Shown: in pieces, positions 10,001 through 17,988 of the stretch
Layout of the letters: each line of letters begins with the position of its first letter
How positions within the stretch are numbered: position 1 is the stretch's first letter
Assembly: GCA_016291435.1 (NCBI GenBank)
Contig: JAEEXH010000001.1
Location: forward strand, 1-59,660
Direction: 5' to 3'
Source of the DNA: Oscillospiraceae bacterium
GTDB taxonomy: Bacteria > Bacillota > Clostridia > Oscillospirales > Ruminococcaceae
Length of the DNA: 59,660 nt
Position numbers and translations under genes: made by a program
Notes under the pieces: model-generated
Told to the model about the DNA's origin: nothing
Database searches by the model: none
The model's input: only the letters and a program-made list of their open reading frames with translations

Positions 10001-10207
10001 AGCAAGGCTCTCGCCGTTTTTCAGAATGCGCCGGAGCAGGAGCATATGCGGATAATACTCACCGCTTGCATCGCCGAGCAGGGGTGCGCCCGCACTGCCG
10101 AGCGGATAGCGCCCGAGCAGCGTGAAGCAGAAGAGCACCACCGCGAACGGGATGAGAAAGCTCAGCAGCCGGTAGAGGCGGCGCTGTCCGGAATCCTTCA
10201 GTTTCAT
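7004..10207 (-). CDS. YfhO-family polytopic membrane protein with Pro/Ala/Lys-rich tail
   Basis: This is a 1,067-residue protein. The N-terminal half holds about a dozen hydrophobic helices with the GDASGEYYPHMLLLRR motif near residue 50, typical of the YfhO/GT-C-like family. An extracytoplasmic domain follows (about 490-850), then a final membrane segment near residue 880. YfhO proteins are thought to act in glycosylation of envelope polymers such as lipoteichoic acid, so a glycosyltransferase role is family inference. The cytoplasmic tail (about 905-1030) carries repeated PAAPAK units and ends in a basic then acidic stretch, which is unusual for the family. AGGTG precedes the ATG at 10207. 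It is placed between ecfT and truA. Confidence 0.85.
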   Translation of the reverse strand: MKLKDSGQRRLYRLLSFLIPFAVVLFCFTLLGRYPLGSAGAPLLGDASGEYYPHMLLLRRILKNGESLAYTWRAGLGVDVYTDVFGNFCTSVFTLLGYLLPDSMYLHYISLTICIRIGLAGYFLAVLFQGIAKKADAAVPVFCTAYAMNMWFMTSFWQITMLDAVIITPLVLLGIVKMVRDKDMRMYPLILAFSLFANFYMTVFTAILTGFFWIGTLIVYRKPWREVPKEVFRFIFYSVMGACIAAVLLVPMVLGMQSSALFEDNAFHWTEFYQDFRTQLAQLATTVKPIINEHPANISSSMVVVLCALGYLTAPRIQARERIYTALFAVFVFMSLWYSPLNLIWHGLHYPYVTVDRFAYILPMVLAFMGWRFTVNLHPELPPEGEDTAAKKTGRVFYFLLQTVLMAGAVLGVCWCAYEKKSTDVILVPLCFGGGMLLLYIFYRFCKKRSFVFYLMLTAAVTGEALICGWLGYSEQINSFSAQPVLIEKNDAAKQAFADCAADSDQVFFRTGYFGAGINDELYFEDSIGGTSNFSSMVPYDLKRFAMLMGMLPGDPTAKYYRLGKLPPLSTLMLDYQYVVSAEPGFKNSCLYEPLSGNAEEARAFKFAYPCYPGFCIPGNVSLDELPEKDLAGVQNTLAQHLTGISEPLMTASDEKWALTDSLMKDAKAELSGNDLHMKADGELPDPDAEPAEDREVLHPCVSARTSVPSDGFYWLETVNDEDIVSCNKRICIEVDGEIVYEHNALDLVFRVAVMDHFQLPLGELKKGSEIRVSYYLLSGTEGDVTLHLSRVDNDVFAKIHEKLTASPLIISDFRQSSFTGSVEALNDSLLYVAMPYRKGWTAYVDGNATTVSPVFGGMTAIPVSAGPHTVRFEYKTPGLPVGAAISGGALLLWLIFAIVVSVKLHHSRKMERMLEEALHRGTTSAEPAAEQPKPAKKPAQKPEEEQKAATRTFDASAAYPAKPAADPNAATRHFDSPAAPAKPAAPAKPAAPAKPAAPAAPAKPTAPPQPAAPAKPARPSEGARKRPGLYENHRPQRLTAEDEAEARFVKGAHFAGGDDEDDNADD
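7140..7290 (-). repeat. Short tandem repeats encoding PAAPAK-type units
   Basis: Repeated copies of a motif like GGCTTTGCGGGAGCCGCA (plus strand) encode the Ala-Pro-Lys tail of the YfhO-like protein. The copies are imperfect, consistent with slippage expansion. Unit lengths vary between 12 and 18 bases. Confidence 0.7.
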
Positions 10208-10216
10208 GTAATCACC

Positions 10217-11029
10217 TCATGTTCTTGATAATAGGATGTTGCCGACGATCACTGCCGCAAGCAGCAGCAGCGTGATACCGAGTGCAATATAGTCCCGCAT
10301 GCCGCTTTTCAGCTCGCGCAGGCGGGTGCGCCCCTCGCCGCCGTGGTAGCAGCGGCATTCCATTGCGAGCGCAAGCTCCTCCGCACGCCGGAAGGCGGAG
10401 ACCATCAGCGGGATCAGGATCGGCACGAGCGCATGCACGCGCTGGATCAGTCCGCCGCTCTCCATGTCGGCGCCGCGTGCCTTCTGTGCCGACATGATTT
10501 TGTCCGTTTCCTCAATCAGCGTCGGGATGAACCGCAATGCAATGGTCATCATCATCGCCAGCGCATGCACCGGCATATTCAGCTTCTTGAGAGGCGAGAG
10601 CAGCGATTCGATCGCGTCTGTCAGTGCGATCGGAGAGGTCGTGTAGGTCAGCAGCGAGGTGCCCATAATGAGCAGGCAGATGCGCACGATCATGAACGCA
10701 GAGGTCTGGATGCCCTGCGAGGAAACGGAAAGAAATTTCCACTGCCAGTAAATCGTGCCGCCCTTCATCGCAAAGAAATTGAGCGTGCCCGTGAAGATCA
10801 GCACCGGCAGAATCGGCTTGATGCTGCGAACCGGCATCTTCGGCGGGATCTTCGAGCAGATGAGCGCGAGAATCAGGAAGACGAATCCGGCGATCAGCGA
10901 GATCACATGCTGCCCCCAGAAGAGCATCACCAGATACAGCATCGTAATGATGATCTTGAAGCGGGCATCCATGCGGTGCACAACGCTGTCCAACGGGAAA
11001 TACTGCCCGAGCGTAATATCTTTCAGCAC
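10217..11029 (-). CDS. ecfT: Energy-coupling factor transporter transmembrane subunit EcfT
   Basis: EcfT is the membrane scaffold that couples the EcfA1/EcfA2 ATPases to exchangeable vitamin-binding S components. The 270-residue protein shows several hydrophobic helices and the conserved coupling-helix region RAEELALAMECRCYHGG. The GTG at 11029 overlaps the TGA of ecfA2 and is preceded by GAGGGGG. The three ECF genes are in the canonical order A1-A2-T on the minus strand, so they form one transcript and one complex. No S component is encoded in the window, consistent with a group II (shared) ECF module. Confidence 0.95.
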   Translation of the reverse strand: MLKDITLGQYFPLDSVVHRMDARFKIIITMLYLVMLFWGQHVISLIAGFVFLILALICSKIPPKMPVRSIKPILPVLIFTGTLNFFAMKGGTIYWQWKFLSVSSQGIQTSAFMIVRICLLIMGTSLLTYTTSPIALTDAIESLLSPLKKLNMPVHALAMMMTIALRFIPTLIEETDKIMSAQKARGADMESGGLIQRVHALVPILIPLMVSAFRRAEELALAMECRCYHGGEGRTRLRELKSGMRDYIALGITLLLLAAVIVGNILLSRT

Positions 11030-11889
11030 TGCCCGCCCCCCTCTCTCAGGAGCGCCAGCAGATGCTCTGCGCCGTATTTCACGGTATAGACCTCATCGGG
11101 CACGGTGATGCCCTTTGCACGGAGCGCATGGAAGATGCGCGTCACCTGCGGGAGCGCAAGCCCCATCTCCTCCAGACGATCGCCGTCAGCAAAGACCGCC
11201 GACGGGGAATCAAAGGCGACAACCTTTGCGTGAGAAAGCACCAGCAGCTTCGAGACATATTTTGCGACATCCTCCATGCTGTGCGAGACAAGCATGACGG
11301 TGCAGCCGGTGCGCTTGTGATAATCGTGCAGCTGTGTGAGAATTTTCATGCGTCCCTTGGGGTCAAGACCGGCACAGGGCTCATCGAGGATCAGCACCCG
11401 CGGCTCCATCGCCATAACGCCTGCAATCGCGGCGCGGCGCTTCTGTCCGCCGGAGAGCGCATAGGGGGATTTTTGCAGCAGCTCCTCTCTGAGCCCGACT
11501 GCTTCCGCGGTCTCGCGGACGCGGCGGTCGATCTCCTGCTCATCGAGCCCCATGTTTTTGGGACCGAAAGCGATGTCCTTATAGACGGTCTCCTCAAAGA
11601 GCTGATATTCGGGATACTGGAACACGAGCCCGACCTGAAACCGCACGGCTCTGCGGTCGGCGCCCTTCTCCCAGATATCCTTTCCGTCGAGCAGCACAGT
11701 GCCTTCGGTGGGCTTTAAAAGCCCGTTCATCATCTGCATGAGCGTCGATTTGCCCGAGCCCGTGTGCCCGATGATGCCGATAAATTCGCCCTGCCCGATC
11801 TCCAGATCCACATGATCGACGGCCGTCTTCTCAAACGGCGTGCCGATGCTGTAGGTATAGGTCAGATTTTTCGCTTCGAGAATCGGCAT
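11023..11889 (-). CDS. ecfA2: Energy-coupling factor transporter ATPase EcfA2
   Basis: This ABC ATPase of 288 residues provides ATP hydrolysis for ECF-type vitamin uptake. Visible motifs are Walker A GHTGSGKST (about residue 41), the Q-loop FQYPEYQLFE, the signature LSGGQKRR, Walker B VLILDEPCAGLDP and the switch His in LVSHSMED. The pairing with the preceding ecfA1 and overlapping ecfT identifies it as the second ATPase. AAAGGAA lies before the ATG at 11889. The start is 40 bases after the ecfA1 stop. Confidence 0.95.
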   Translation of the reverse strand: MPILEAKNLTYTYSIGTPFEKTAVDHVDLEIGQGEFIGIIGHTGSGKSTLMQMMNGLLKPTEGTVLLDGKDIWEKGADRRAVRFQVGLVFQYPEYQLFEETVYKDIAFGPKNMGLDEQEIDRRVRETAEAVGLREELLQKSPYALSGGQKRRAAIAGVMAMEPRVLILDEPCAGLDPKGRMKILTQLHDYHKRTGCTVMLVSHSMEDVAKYVSKLLVLSHAKVVAFDSPSAVFADGDRLEEMGLALPQVTRIFHALRAKGITVPDEVYTVKYGAEHLLALLREGGGQC

Positions 11890-11929
11890 TCAGTTGATTC
11901 CTTTCTGTATTCAAAGCGCGGCATGCGCA

Positions 11930-12793
11930 TCATGTCGCAAGTCTTTTCTGCCAGAGCGCTGTGATCGCTTCCACGCAGTCCTGCTCATTCAGGATCTCCG
12001 CAGGGAGATCATAGCCCGCCTCGCGCAGCAGATAGCAGAGCTCCGTTGCCTGCGGGACATCGAGCCCGAGATCGCGCATCTCCTGCACATGCGAGAAGAC
12101 CTGCTCCGGCGGCGCATCGAGATGCACAGTGCCGTGATCGACAACAATCACGCGGTCGCACTGTGCGGCTTCGTCCATCTCATGCGTGATGAGGATGACG
12201 GTGATGCCGTAATCGCGGTTCAGGAGCTTGATTGTGCGCATGACTTCCTTTCTGCCCTGCGGGTCGAGCATGGCAGTCGGTTCATCGAGCACGATGCAGT
12301 CAGGCCGCATGGCGATGATGCCCGCAATCGCGACACGCTGCTTCTGTCCGCCCGAGAGCTGGTGCGGCGCATGCCCGCGGTATTCATACATGCCGACTGC
12401 CTGCAAAGCCTGATCGACGCGCACGCGCATCTCCGCGCTCGGCACGCCGAGATTTTCCAGCCCGAACGCCACATCCTCCTCAACGATGGTCGCGACGATC
12501 TGGTTATCGGGATTCTGGAACACCATGCCGACATGCTGCCGGATCTCAAGCAGTTTTTCCTCATCCTTTGTGTCCATCCCGGCGACCGTGACCGTGCCCT
12601 CTGTCGGGAGCAGCACGGCGTTCAGGAGCTTGGCAAGCGTCGATTTGCCCGAGCCGTTGTGCCCGAGCACCGCGACGAGCTCGCCGTGTTCAAAGGTGAG
12701 CGAGATGCCCTTCAGCACCTCATTCGCCGGCGTGTTTTCATCCTCCGGCGGATAGGAAAAATGCGCATTGTCAATTTTGATGAGCGGTTCCAT
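11930..12793 (-). CDS. ecfA1: Energy-coupling factor transporter ATPase EcfA1
   Basis: This is the first ABC ATPase of the ECF module (287 residues). Motifs seen are Walker [10 protein letters not shown], the Q-loop [10 protein letters not shown], the signature [13 protein letters not shown], Walker [14 protein letters not shown] and the His switch in [11 protein letters not shown] 12793 is chosen because TTTGGAG lies about 9 bases upstream; a TTG at 12808 opens a slightly longer frame. The gene begins the ecfA1-ecfA2-ecfT transcript. Confidence 0.95.
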   Translation of the reverse strand: MEPLIKIDNAHFSYPPEDENTPANEVLKGISLTFEHGELVAVLGHNGSGKSTLAKLLNAVLLPTEGTVTVAGMDTKDEEKLLEIRQHVGMVFQNPDNQIVATIVEEDVAFGLENLGVPSAEMRVRVDQALQAVGMYEYRGHAPHQLSGGQKQRVAIAGIIAMRPDCIVLDEPTAMLDPQGRKEVMRTIKLLNRDYGITVILITHEMDEAAQCDRVIVVDHGTVHLDAPPEQVFSHVQEMRDLGLDVPQATELCYLLREAGYDLPAEILNEQDCVEAITALWQKRLAT

Positions 12794-12825
12794 AGGTTCT
12801 ATCTCCAAAGCGGAATGCTCCGCGG

Positions 12826-13599
12826 TTATTTCGTTTCTCCGAAGCGGATGCCGTCCAGAAACAGTCTGTTCAGCGGTGCCCAGGGCGGCTGTTCGTCCGG
12901 CGGAGTCTGCCGGAGGATCTCCTCCAGCTCTGCGAGGCTCTCCTCGATATACGCACCCAGCTCTGGGATGCGGCCGCCTTCCCCGAGCTCCGGGGTCTGC
13001 ATCTTGCGTGCGGTCAGCTCCGCAATCAGCGGTCTGAGCGTCTGCGGCGCCGCGGCGTCCGTCAGCTCCGAAAATGCCATCGGCGGCGCACAGCGTTCAC
13101 TGAGCACCCAGCGGCACGCGAAGATCGGGCGCAGCACATAATAATACTTTTTGAGCCGCACCGTCTCGCCCTGCAAATAATTGCGGTAATTCGACTTTGC
13201 CATGCCGAGATAGTGCATCGCGCCCGTGCGCACGGAAAAATACGCCCTTGCGGTCTCCTGCACGCGGGCAAAGAAATCCGTCGTGCGGTAGACGACCGGC
13301 GAATTGCACCACTCGTGCAGCGTCGGATTGGAGCTGTGCAGAAGCCGCAGGGTCTTTGTGAGATCCCAGCCGCTCAGGTCATAGACATCGTTCAGCTCCC
13401 ATTCGATCACATCGCGCTGCTTTTCAAGGCGCAGATAATCGGATTCGCGGCGCACATAGACAAAGCGCACATCATAGTCGCTGTCGGGCGATGCAAAGCC
13501 CCATGACCTGCTGCCGGATTCCACCGCATGCAGAATCGTGACAGCTTCACGCTGCTCGATCTCTGTGAGCTTCTGCAAAATGCTTTCGCGGATCTCCAT
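12826..13599 (-). CDS. RlaP-like nucleotidyltransferase (DNA polymerase beta fold)
   Basis: This 257-residue protein carries the nucleotidyltransferase active-site pattern [22 protein letters not shown] near the N-terminus, with the GS motif and the DxD metal-binding pair. The remainder ([19 protein letters not shown], then a WCNSPVVY motif) fits the RNA-repair-associated polymerase-beta-like family RlaP (PF10127). The natural substrate is not known. GGGAGGAGG lies 8 bases before the ATG at 13599. It sits 25 bases downstream of a CAT-fold gene and upstream of ecfA1. No RNA ligase partner is seen in the window. Confidence 0.8.
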   Translation of the reverse strand: MEIRESILQKLTEIEQREAVTILHAVESGSRSWGFASPDSDYDVRFVYVRRESDYLRLEKQRDVIEWELNDVYDLSGWDLTKTLRLLHSSNPTLHEWCNSPVVYRTTDFFARVQETARAYFSVRTGAMHYLGMAKSNYRNYLQGETVRLKKYYYVLRPIFACRWVLSERCAPPMAFSELTDAAAPQTLRPLIAELTARKMQTPELGEGGRIPELGAYIEESLAELEEILRQTPPDEQPPWAPLNRLFLDGIRFGETK

Positions 13600-13624
13600 G
13601 TGCCGCGCCTCCTCCCTCTGTGCA

Positions 13625-14275
13625 TTATTCGCCGCAGAGGGCACAAATCTCCTCTGCGATCAGCCGGAACACCCGCGCAATCTGATAGCCGTCCGCCGCC
13701 GCGTGATTGAGCCGCACGGTCACCGGCATCATGAATCTGCCGTTTTCTTCGCGGTAAGCGCCCCAGTTGATGATCGGGCTGAAATAGAGATGCCCGTCCG
13801 GCAGCTCAAGATGCAGCGCATCATAGCTGAGCCACGGCACGCAGGAAGCGTCAAACCAGTTCGGGTGATGCTCTGCGTCCAGCCCGTATTCGCGGGTCTG
13901 CTGCGCCGCCTGAAGATCGGCAAGCGCCCGCGCATAGAATGTCCGGTAATCCGGATCGTATTCTGTGTAAGCAAGTGTGAATGTTTCGGTGTCCTCGTGG
14001 AACACATACTGTGTGGGATTGATCTTGTCCCAGCAGAGCAGCCGCGCATTCTGCCAGTCCCACATGAGGCGGTAATCCTCCCTTGCATTGAGCGCACGGC
14101 TCAGCACATAGAGAAAATTCAGATAAAACCGCGTGTCGGTGCGTTTTGACCATGCCCGCAGCGCCGTCACATCTATGCGGCTCGTGATCGACACGGAGCA
14201 TTTGCAGTCTTCGGAGAAATGCCGGAAGACGCCGCGCCGGTAATAGGTCTCCTGATCAACAATCCTGTAACTCAA
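13625..14275 (-). CDS. Chloramphenicol-acetyltransferase-fold enzyme
   Basis: This 216-residue protein has the overall features of the CatA family: RFYLNFLYVLSRALN near residue 50, FSPIINWGAY in the middle, and the active-site region NHAAADG with His191 and Asp195, followed by a final helix. CatA enzymes transfer acetyl from acetyl-CoA to chloramphenicol. The usual HHxxxDG is reduced to NHxxxDG, so the catalytic His is kept and the preceding His replaced. Whether it acts on chloramphenicol or another alcohol cannot be told. The start at 14275 overlaps the upstream GNAT gene by 4 bases, so the two are co-translated. Confidence 0.8.
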   Translation of the reverse strand: MSYRIVDQETYYRRGVFRHFSEDCKCSVSITSRIDVTALRAWSKRTDTRFYLNFLYVLSRALNAREDYRLMWDWQNARLLCWDKINPTQYVFHEDTETFTLAYTEYDPDYRTFYARALADLQAAQQTREYGLDAEHHPNWFDASCVPWLSYDALHLELPDGHLYFSPIINWGAYREENGRFMMPVTVRLNHAAADGYQIARVFRLIAEEICALCGE

Positions 14276-14742
14276 CGGAATTTCTCCAATCTGTAAAGCA
14301 GCCCGTCCTCCGGCTCCGTGACGCCGTTCTTCCAGTCATAGCCAAGATGCCGGTAAAACTGCACAGCCGTCAGCGACGCAGGGATCTCGATGCGGTCAGC
14401 GCGCAGGGCGTATTCGTCCTGTTCGAGCGTTTCGATGAGCCGCCGCCCGAGCCCTCTGCCCTGAAAGGCCGGCAGAATGAAAACTGTCAGCAGGATGCTC
14501 TCCGTCACGCTGCCCCAGAAGGGTGCGACCGTGCCCGTGCCGATGACCCTGCCGCCGTCACAGATGACATACATATGCCCCTCTTTTGCGCGGGCAAGGA
14601 GCACATCTGCGGAATGTGTTTCTTTCAGGCGTGCGATATATTCCGGCGGGTAGTCGCGGCTGTTGGAAATCTCCGCGGTCTCCGCGACGACCGCTGCCGC
14701 CGCGTCCGCATCCGCCTCGGTAAATCTGCGTATCGTGATCAT
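14272..14742 (-). CDS. GNAT-family N-acetyltransferase
   Basis: This 156-residue GNAT protein shows the acetyl-CoA-binding signature in VFILPAFQGRGLGRRLIE, an N-terminal strand/helix MITIRRFTEADAD, and the C-terminal AVQFYRHLGYDWKNG motif. The substrate is unknown. ATG 14742 is preferred to the adjacent GTG 14745 because AAGGTG then lies 5-6 bases upstream. It sits between a methyltransferase gene and the CAT-fold gene with which it overlaps. Confidence 0.88.
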   Translation of the reverse strand: MITIRRFTEADADAAAAVVAETAEISNSRDYPPEYIARLKETHSADVLLARAKEGHMYVICDGGRVIGTGTVAPFWGSVTESILLTVFILPAFQGRGLGRRLIETLEQDEYALRADRIEIPASLTAVQFYRHLGYDWKNGVTEPEDGLLYRLEKFR

Positions 14743-14751
14743 CACAGCACC

Positions 14752-15621
14752 TTATTCTGCGCCCTGCCAGATCGCCGTTGCGCCGCAGGGCAGCGCCGCT
14801 TTCGCAAGCTCCACCGGCAGCCCGATCTCGTCTGCCTGCACCGCGCCGCCGTATTTCGGCACAATCAGCTCATGCAGCAGATAGCCCATGACAGACGGCG
14901 AAAGCCCTGTCGTGTAGCTGTTTAAGAGGAAAAAGAGCGGGGCATCCGAAAGCACATCAAGGCAGGCTTCGACCAGCCCGTAGATGCTGTTTTCGAGCTT
15001 CCAGATCTCGCCGCCGGGGCCGCGCCCGTAGGACGGCGGATCCATGATGATCGCGTCATATTTTCTGCCGCGTCTTGCCTCGCGCTTAATGAATTTCTCG
15101 CAGTCGTCCACAATCCAGCGGATCGGCGCTTCTGTAAGCCCCGAGGCAGCCGCGTTCTCCCGCGCCCACTGCACCATGCCCTTTGCCGCGTCCACATGGC
15201 AGACCTCTGCGCCCGCCGCCGCACAGGCAAGCGTTGCGCCGCCGGTGTAGGCAAAGAGATTCAGCACGCGGACAGGCCGTCCCGCATTGCCGATCGTCTG
15301 CGTCATCCAGTCCCAGTTGACCGCCTGCTCCGGGAAAAGCCCCGTGTGCTTGAAGCCGGTCGGGCGCACGATGAAGCGGAGATTCTGCCAGCGGATCTGC
15401 CAGCTCTCCGGGAGCTTTCTGCGGTATTCCCACTGTCCGCCGCCCGATTTCGAGCGGTGATAGTGCCCGTCTGCCTTCTGCCAGAGATCGGTTTTCGGCT
15501 CACTCTGCCAGATGACCTGCGGGTCCGGGCGGATGAGCGTCACATCGCCCCAGCGTTCCAGGCGCTCGCCCGATTTTGTATCAAGCAGGCGGTAATCCGC
15601 CCATGTATCTGCAATTCTCAT
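14752..15621 (-). CDS. Class I SAM-dependent methyltransferase (RlmI/RlmK-like, no PUA domain)
   Basis: This 289-residue protein has the SAM-binding motif VLNLFAYTGGATLACAAAG, the acidic ribose-binding segment HVDAAKGMVQWAREN, and the DPPSYGRGPGGE motif IV typical of the rRNA methyltransferase RlmI family. It lacks the N-terminal PUA domain of RlmI. RNA (probably rRNA) methylation is a family-based inference. The ATG at 15621 overlaps the TGA of the upstream SdpI-like gene (ATGA), suggesting coupling. Confidence 0.85.
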   Translation of the reverse strand: MRIADTWADYRLLDTKSGERLERWGDVTLIRPDPQVIWQSEPKTDLWQKADGHYHRSKSGGGQWEYRRKLPESWQIRWQNLRFIVRPTGFKHTGLFPEQAVNWDWMTQTIGNAGRPVRVLNLFAYTGGATLACAAAGAEVCHVDAAKGMVQWARENAAASGLTEAPIRWIVDDCEKFIKREARRGRKYDAIIMDPPSYGRGPGGEIWKLENSIYGLVEACLDVLSDAPLFFLLNSYTTGLSPSVMGYLLHELIVPKYGGAVQADEIGLPVELAKAALPCGATAIWQGAE

Positions 15622-15998
15622 GTAATATGTGTTCCTTCTGTGTCTGAATTCGCGGTACTGCGTTCATCCTCATGCTTCATCAGCTGAAGCTCCGTCCAGC
15701 CGACCGAGCCCGTCATGCCGGTCACCGTCACGATGAGCACCGCCGCGGCGCCCGGAACGCCCCAGTCCAGCACTGCGATGTTGAGCACAGTCAGGGCAAG
15801 ACCGATCCACCCAAAGACCTGCCAGAGCGCACCGCATGTGCGGTTTGCATAGCGCCATGCTGCGGGATTTGCCGCCGCATGCCGCGTGCGGATACCGATG
15901 CCGCCGTCCGGCTCCTCCGGGACACAATGCCGCAGGAACCAACCGCCGAACATCGCGGCTGCGATGAAAATAAAATCCACAATCGTCATGATGACCAT
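15618..15998 (-). CDS. SdpI-family-like small membrane protein
   Basis: This 126-residue protein has three hydrophobic segments (about residues 5-22, 58-75 and 82-100). Between the first two lies the GIRTRHAAANPAAWRYAN motif, the Gly-x-Arg-Thr...Asn-x-x-x-Trp...Ala-Asn pattern of SdpI/YhfL-type proteins. Bacillus SdpI gives immunity to the SdpC toxin, but most homologues have no known toxin, and none is seen here. AGGAGGG precedes the ATG at 15998. It overlaps the methyltransferase gene downstream. Confidence 0.72.
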   Translation of the reverse strand: MVIMTIVDFIFIAAAMFGGWFLRHCVPEEPDGGIGIRTRHAAANPAAWRYANRTCGALWQVFGWIGLALTVLNIAVLDWGVPGAAAVLIVTVTGMTGSVGWTELQLMKHEDERSTANSDTEGTHIT

Positions 15999-16009
15999 AT
16001 GTATCCCTC

Positions 16010-17404
16010 CTATGCCGTGCCGCCGGTGCGCGCCTGAATGACATCGGCAACATCAAACGCATATTTGTTGATGCGCCGGAAGTCGCGTCCCTCAAGCATG
16101 ATGCGGATTGCCGCATCCTTTCGCCGCTCGCGGACAACCAGCCGCCCCTCCATGCCGAGCTCCTGCTGACACCGTGCGATATACGCCGTGATCTCCGGGT
16201 CGTTCTTCCAGATCTCGCGCCAGTATTCGGGAATGCGCACGGAAACAGAGACCTGCGGATCCTGCTCCATGACGGCGGCAAGCTCCGCGAGGGTCTTCCT
16301 GCGGCGCTGCATCGTGCGGATGACCCGCGCCATTGTCATGAGCCCGTCGGCAGCCGGAAGATCGCTGAACCAGATCCGCCCGGTGCCGTCGCCGCCGAGC
16401 CCCAGACGCAGGCTGCGCATGCGCTCCAGAATAAACTGCGGCTCCGGCTGCGCGGTGTAAACGGGGATGCCGTGTGCCTTTGCATAGCGCAGAAAGCCGA
16501 GATTTGTCGCCTCCGTGACCGCTGCGCCGCCCTGTATCGTCGCATCGAGCGGCAGTGTCTTCTTCTCTGCCTGCCGCGAAAGGCGGTCATCGCAGAGAAT
16601 GGCAAGCAGGCGGTCGCCGTGTACGGATTCCCCGTGCGCATCGACCGCAAGGCAGCGGGCACCGTCGCCGTCGAAGGCAAAGCCCGCGTCGCATTTCGTG
16701 AGCTTCACATGCTCTGCAAGCGCATCGGTTTCGCTGATGCCGCAGTCCCGGCAGATGTTCATGCCGTCGGGCGCATCGCTGAGCATCACAGGATCCGTGC
16801 CGAGCATTCTGAGCAGCAGCTCCGCGCAGGGCGTGACCGCACCGTTTGCGCAGTCCACCGCAATGCGCAGCGGCTTCTCCTGCTCATACTGATACAGCGG
16901 CGTGTTGACATTGAGCCGTCTGGCAATGCGCTGCAAGTAGCGCCGCACGGCATCCTGCGGGCGGTCGATCCTGCCGACATGCCGGATCGGTGCTGCCTGC
17001 GCCTCCGGGAGATACGCCGCAATGGAATCGAGCTGCTCTGCCTCCATCGGCAGGCCGCTCTTAGCAAAAAAGCGCACAATAATCTGCTGCGCGGGGAGCG
17101 CATCGCCCGAGAGGGAAATGCCGCATTCCGCGCCCTCCTCCGAAAGGAGCAGCGCCATCGCGGAGGACGGCATCACGCCGAGGCAGTGTGCGGTGCCGCC
17201 GCCGATGCAGATGCCTGCCGAAAGCGCCGCCTCCAGCACATCTGCGCCCGCACGGGTATCGCGGGAAATATAAAACACAGGCGGATGTGCGCAGCTCTTG
17301 CCGAGCGCCTGCGCCGCCGCCCTGCCGAGACTCATCACCGTCTCGCAGGTGATGCCGCGGACTGCGGTGCCGGTGAGTCCCTCGGGCTTCAGCAGCTTCG
17401 CCAT
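16010..17404 (-). CDS. Phosphohexomutase-superfamily protein with altered active-site motifs
   Basis: This 464-residue protein aligns over its length with phosphoglucosamine/phosphomannomutases, which move phosphate between C1 and C6 of hexoses. It contains YISRDTRAGADVLE, a metal-loop-like AFDGDGARCLAVD (about residues 239-250), LGGDGTGRIWF and a C-terminal ERRKDAAIRIMLEG phosphate-binding segment. Two catalytic motifs deviate. The serine loop, normally SASHNP, reads SLSGDA (Ser99 may be retained). The metal loop DGDGDR lacks the third Asp (DGDGAR). It may be inactive, regulatory or changed in substrate. ATG 17404 lies 9 bases after AAAGGAGG; GTG 17410 is too close to that site. Confidence 0.8.
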   Translation of the reverse strand: MAKLLKPEGLTGTAVRGITCETVMSLGRAAAQALGKSCAHPPVFYISRDTRAGADVLEAALSAGICIGGGTAHCLGVMPSSAMALLLSEEGAECGISLSGDALPAQQIIVRFFAKSGLPMEAEQLDSIAAYLPEAQAAPIRHVGRIDRPQDAVRRYLQRIARRLNVNTPLYQYEQEKPLRIAVDCANGAVTPCAELLLRMLGTDPVMLSDAPDGMNICRDCGISETDALAEHVKLTKCDAGFAFDGDGARCLAVDAHGESVHGDRLLAILCDDRLSRQAEKKTLPLDATIQGGAAVTEATNLGFLRYAKAHGIPVYTAQPEPQFILERMRSLRLGLGGDGTGRIWFSDLPAADGLMTMARVIRTMQRRRKTLAELAAVMEQDPQVSVSVRIPEYWREIWKNDPEITAYIARCQQELGMEGRLVVRERRKDAAIRIMLEGRDFRRINKYAFDVADVIQARTGGTA

Positions 17405-17420
17405 GCGCACCCGCCTCCTT

Positions 17421-17987
17421 TCATTCGTGTTTCGGATTCGCCGGTTCTTTGCCGGTCAGATAGGCAAAGAGCACATGCTTCTCAAAGAGTGCATCCTCGG
17501 TCAGATGCACCGCGTGGTCGCAGTTGTTGTACTGATTGTAGACACAGATCTGACCGGTATGCCCTGCGTGCCCTGCGCGGATGCAGACGGTATGCACCGG
17601 CGAACGGAACCGCTTGCCGACCCAGTACACAAGCAGCGCGGTCTGACCGTTTGCGAGCGCCTCCGTGATCTTCCGCTGTCTGCGCACGCGCTTTGCATAC
17701 AGACCGTAATGCCGGAGGCAGTGCCCCAGCAGAAAGAGATTCGCACCCCAGTAGCCGAACAGAATGCGGAAGCGTTCCATGTACCGTGCGATCTCCGGGA
17801 AAGGATGCGGCGTTCCGGCGAGCCAGAGCGCATTGTATACGGCAATCACCTCACAGCCGCTGTAACTGACCGTGGAGCGCCCGTATTTCATATCGGATAC
17901 CGCCCCCAGCGACTGCCCGTTGATCGGCTCCGCGGGAAGCGGTATCTTCTGATTGTGTTCGTAATTGCGTGTTGAGAGACGTTTCAT
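17421..17987 (-). CDS. Papain-like / C39-like cysteine peptidase-fold protein
   Basis: The protein has 188 residues from the ATG at 17987. The pattern YSGCEVIAVYNAL around Cys45 and PVHTVCI around His132 fits the Cys-His dyad of C39-like or papain-fold peptidases, and an Asn-rich YNQYNN may complete the triad. It has no signal peptide. Function is unknown; it could cleave a peptide, or act as a non-peptidase relative. The ATG follows the ruvB stop by one base, so it is probably translated by reinitiation after ruvB. The longer reading frame upstream overlaps ruvB and is rejected. Confidence 0.65.
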   Translation of the reverse strand: MKRLSTRNYEHNQKIPLPAEPINGQSLGAVSDMKYGRSTVSYSGCEVIAVYNALWLAGTPHPFPEIARYMERFRILFGYWGANLFLLGHCLRHYGLYAKRVRRQRKITEALANGQTALLVYWVGKRFRSPVHTVCIRAGHAGHTGQICVYNQYNNCDHAVHLTEDALFEKHVLFAYLTGKEPANPKHE

Positions 17988-17988
17988 A

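Noticed and set aside
8111-10228. Plus-strand ORF of 705 codons over the YfhO-like gene
   Set aside because: It is antisense to a gene with clear membrane helices and family motifs, has no ribosome site, and its protein is His/Arg-rich, typical of a shadow frame in GC-rich DNA.
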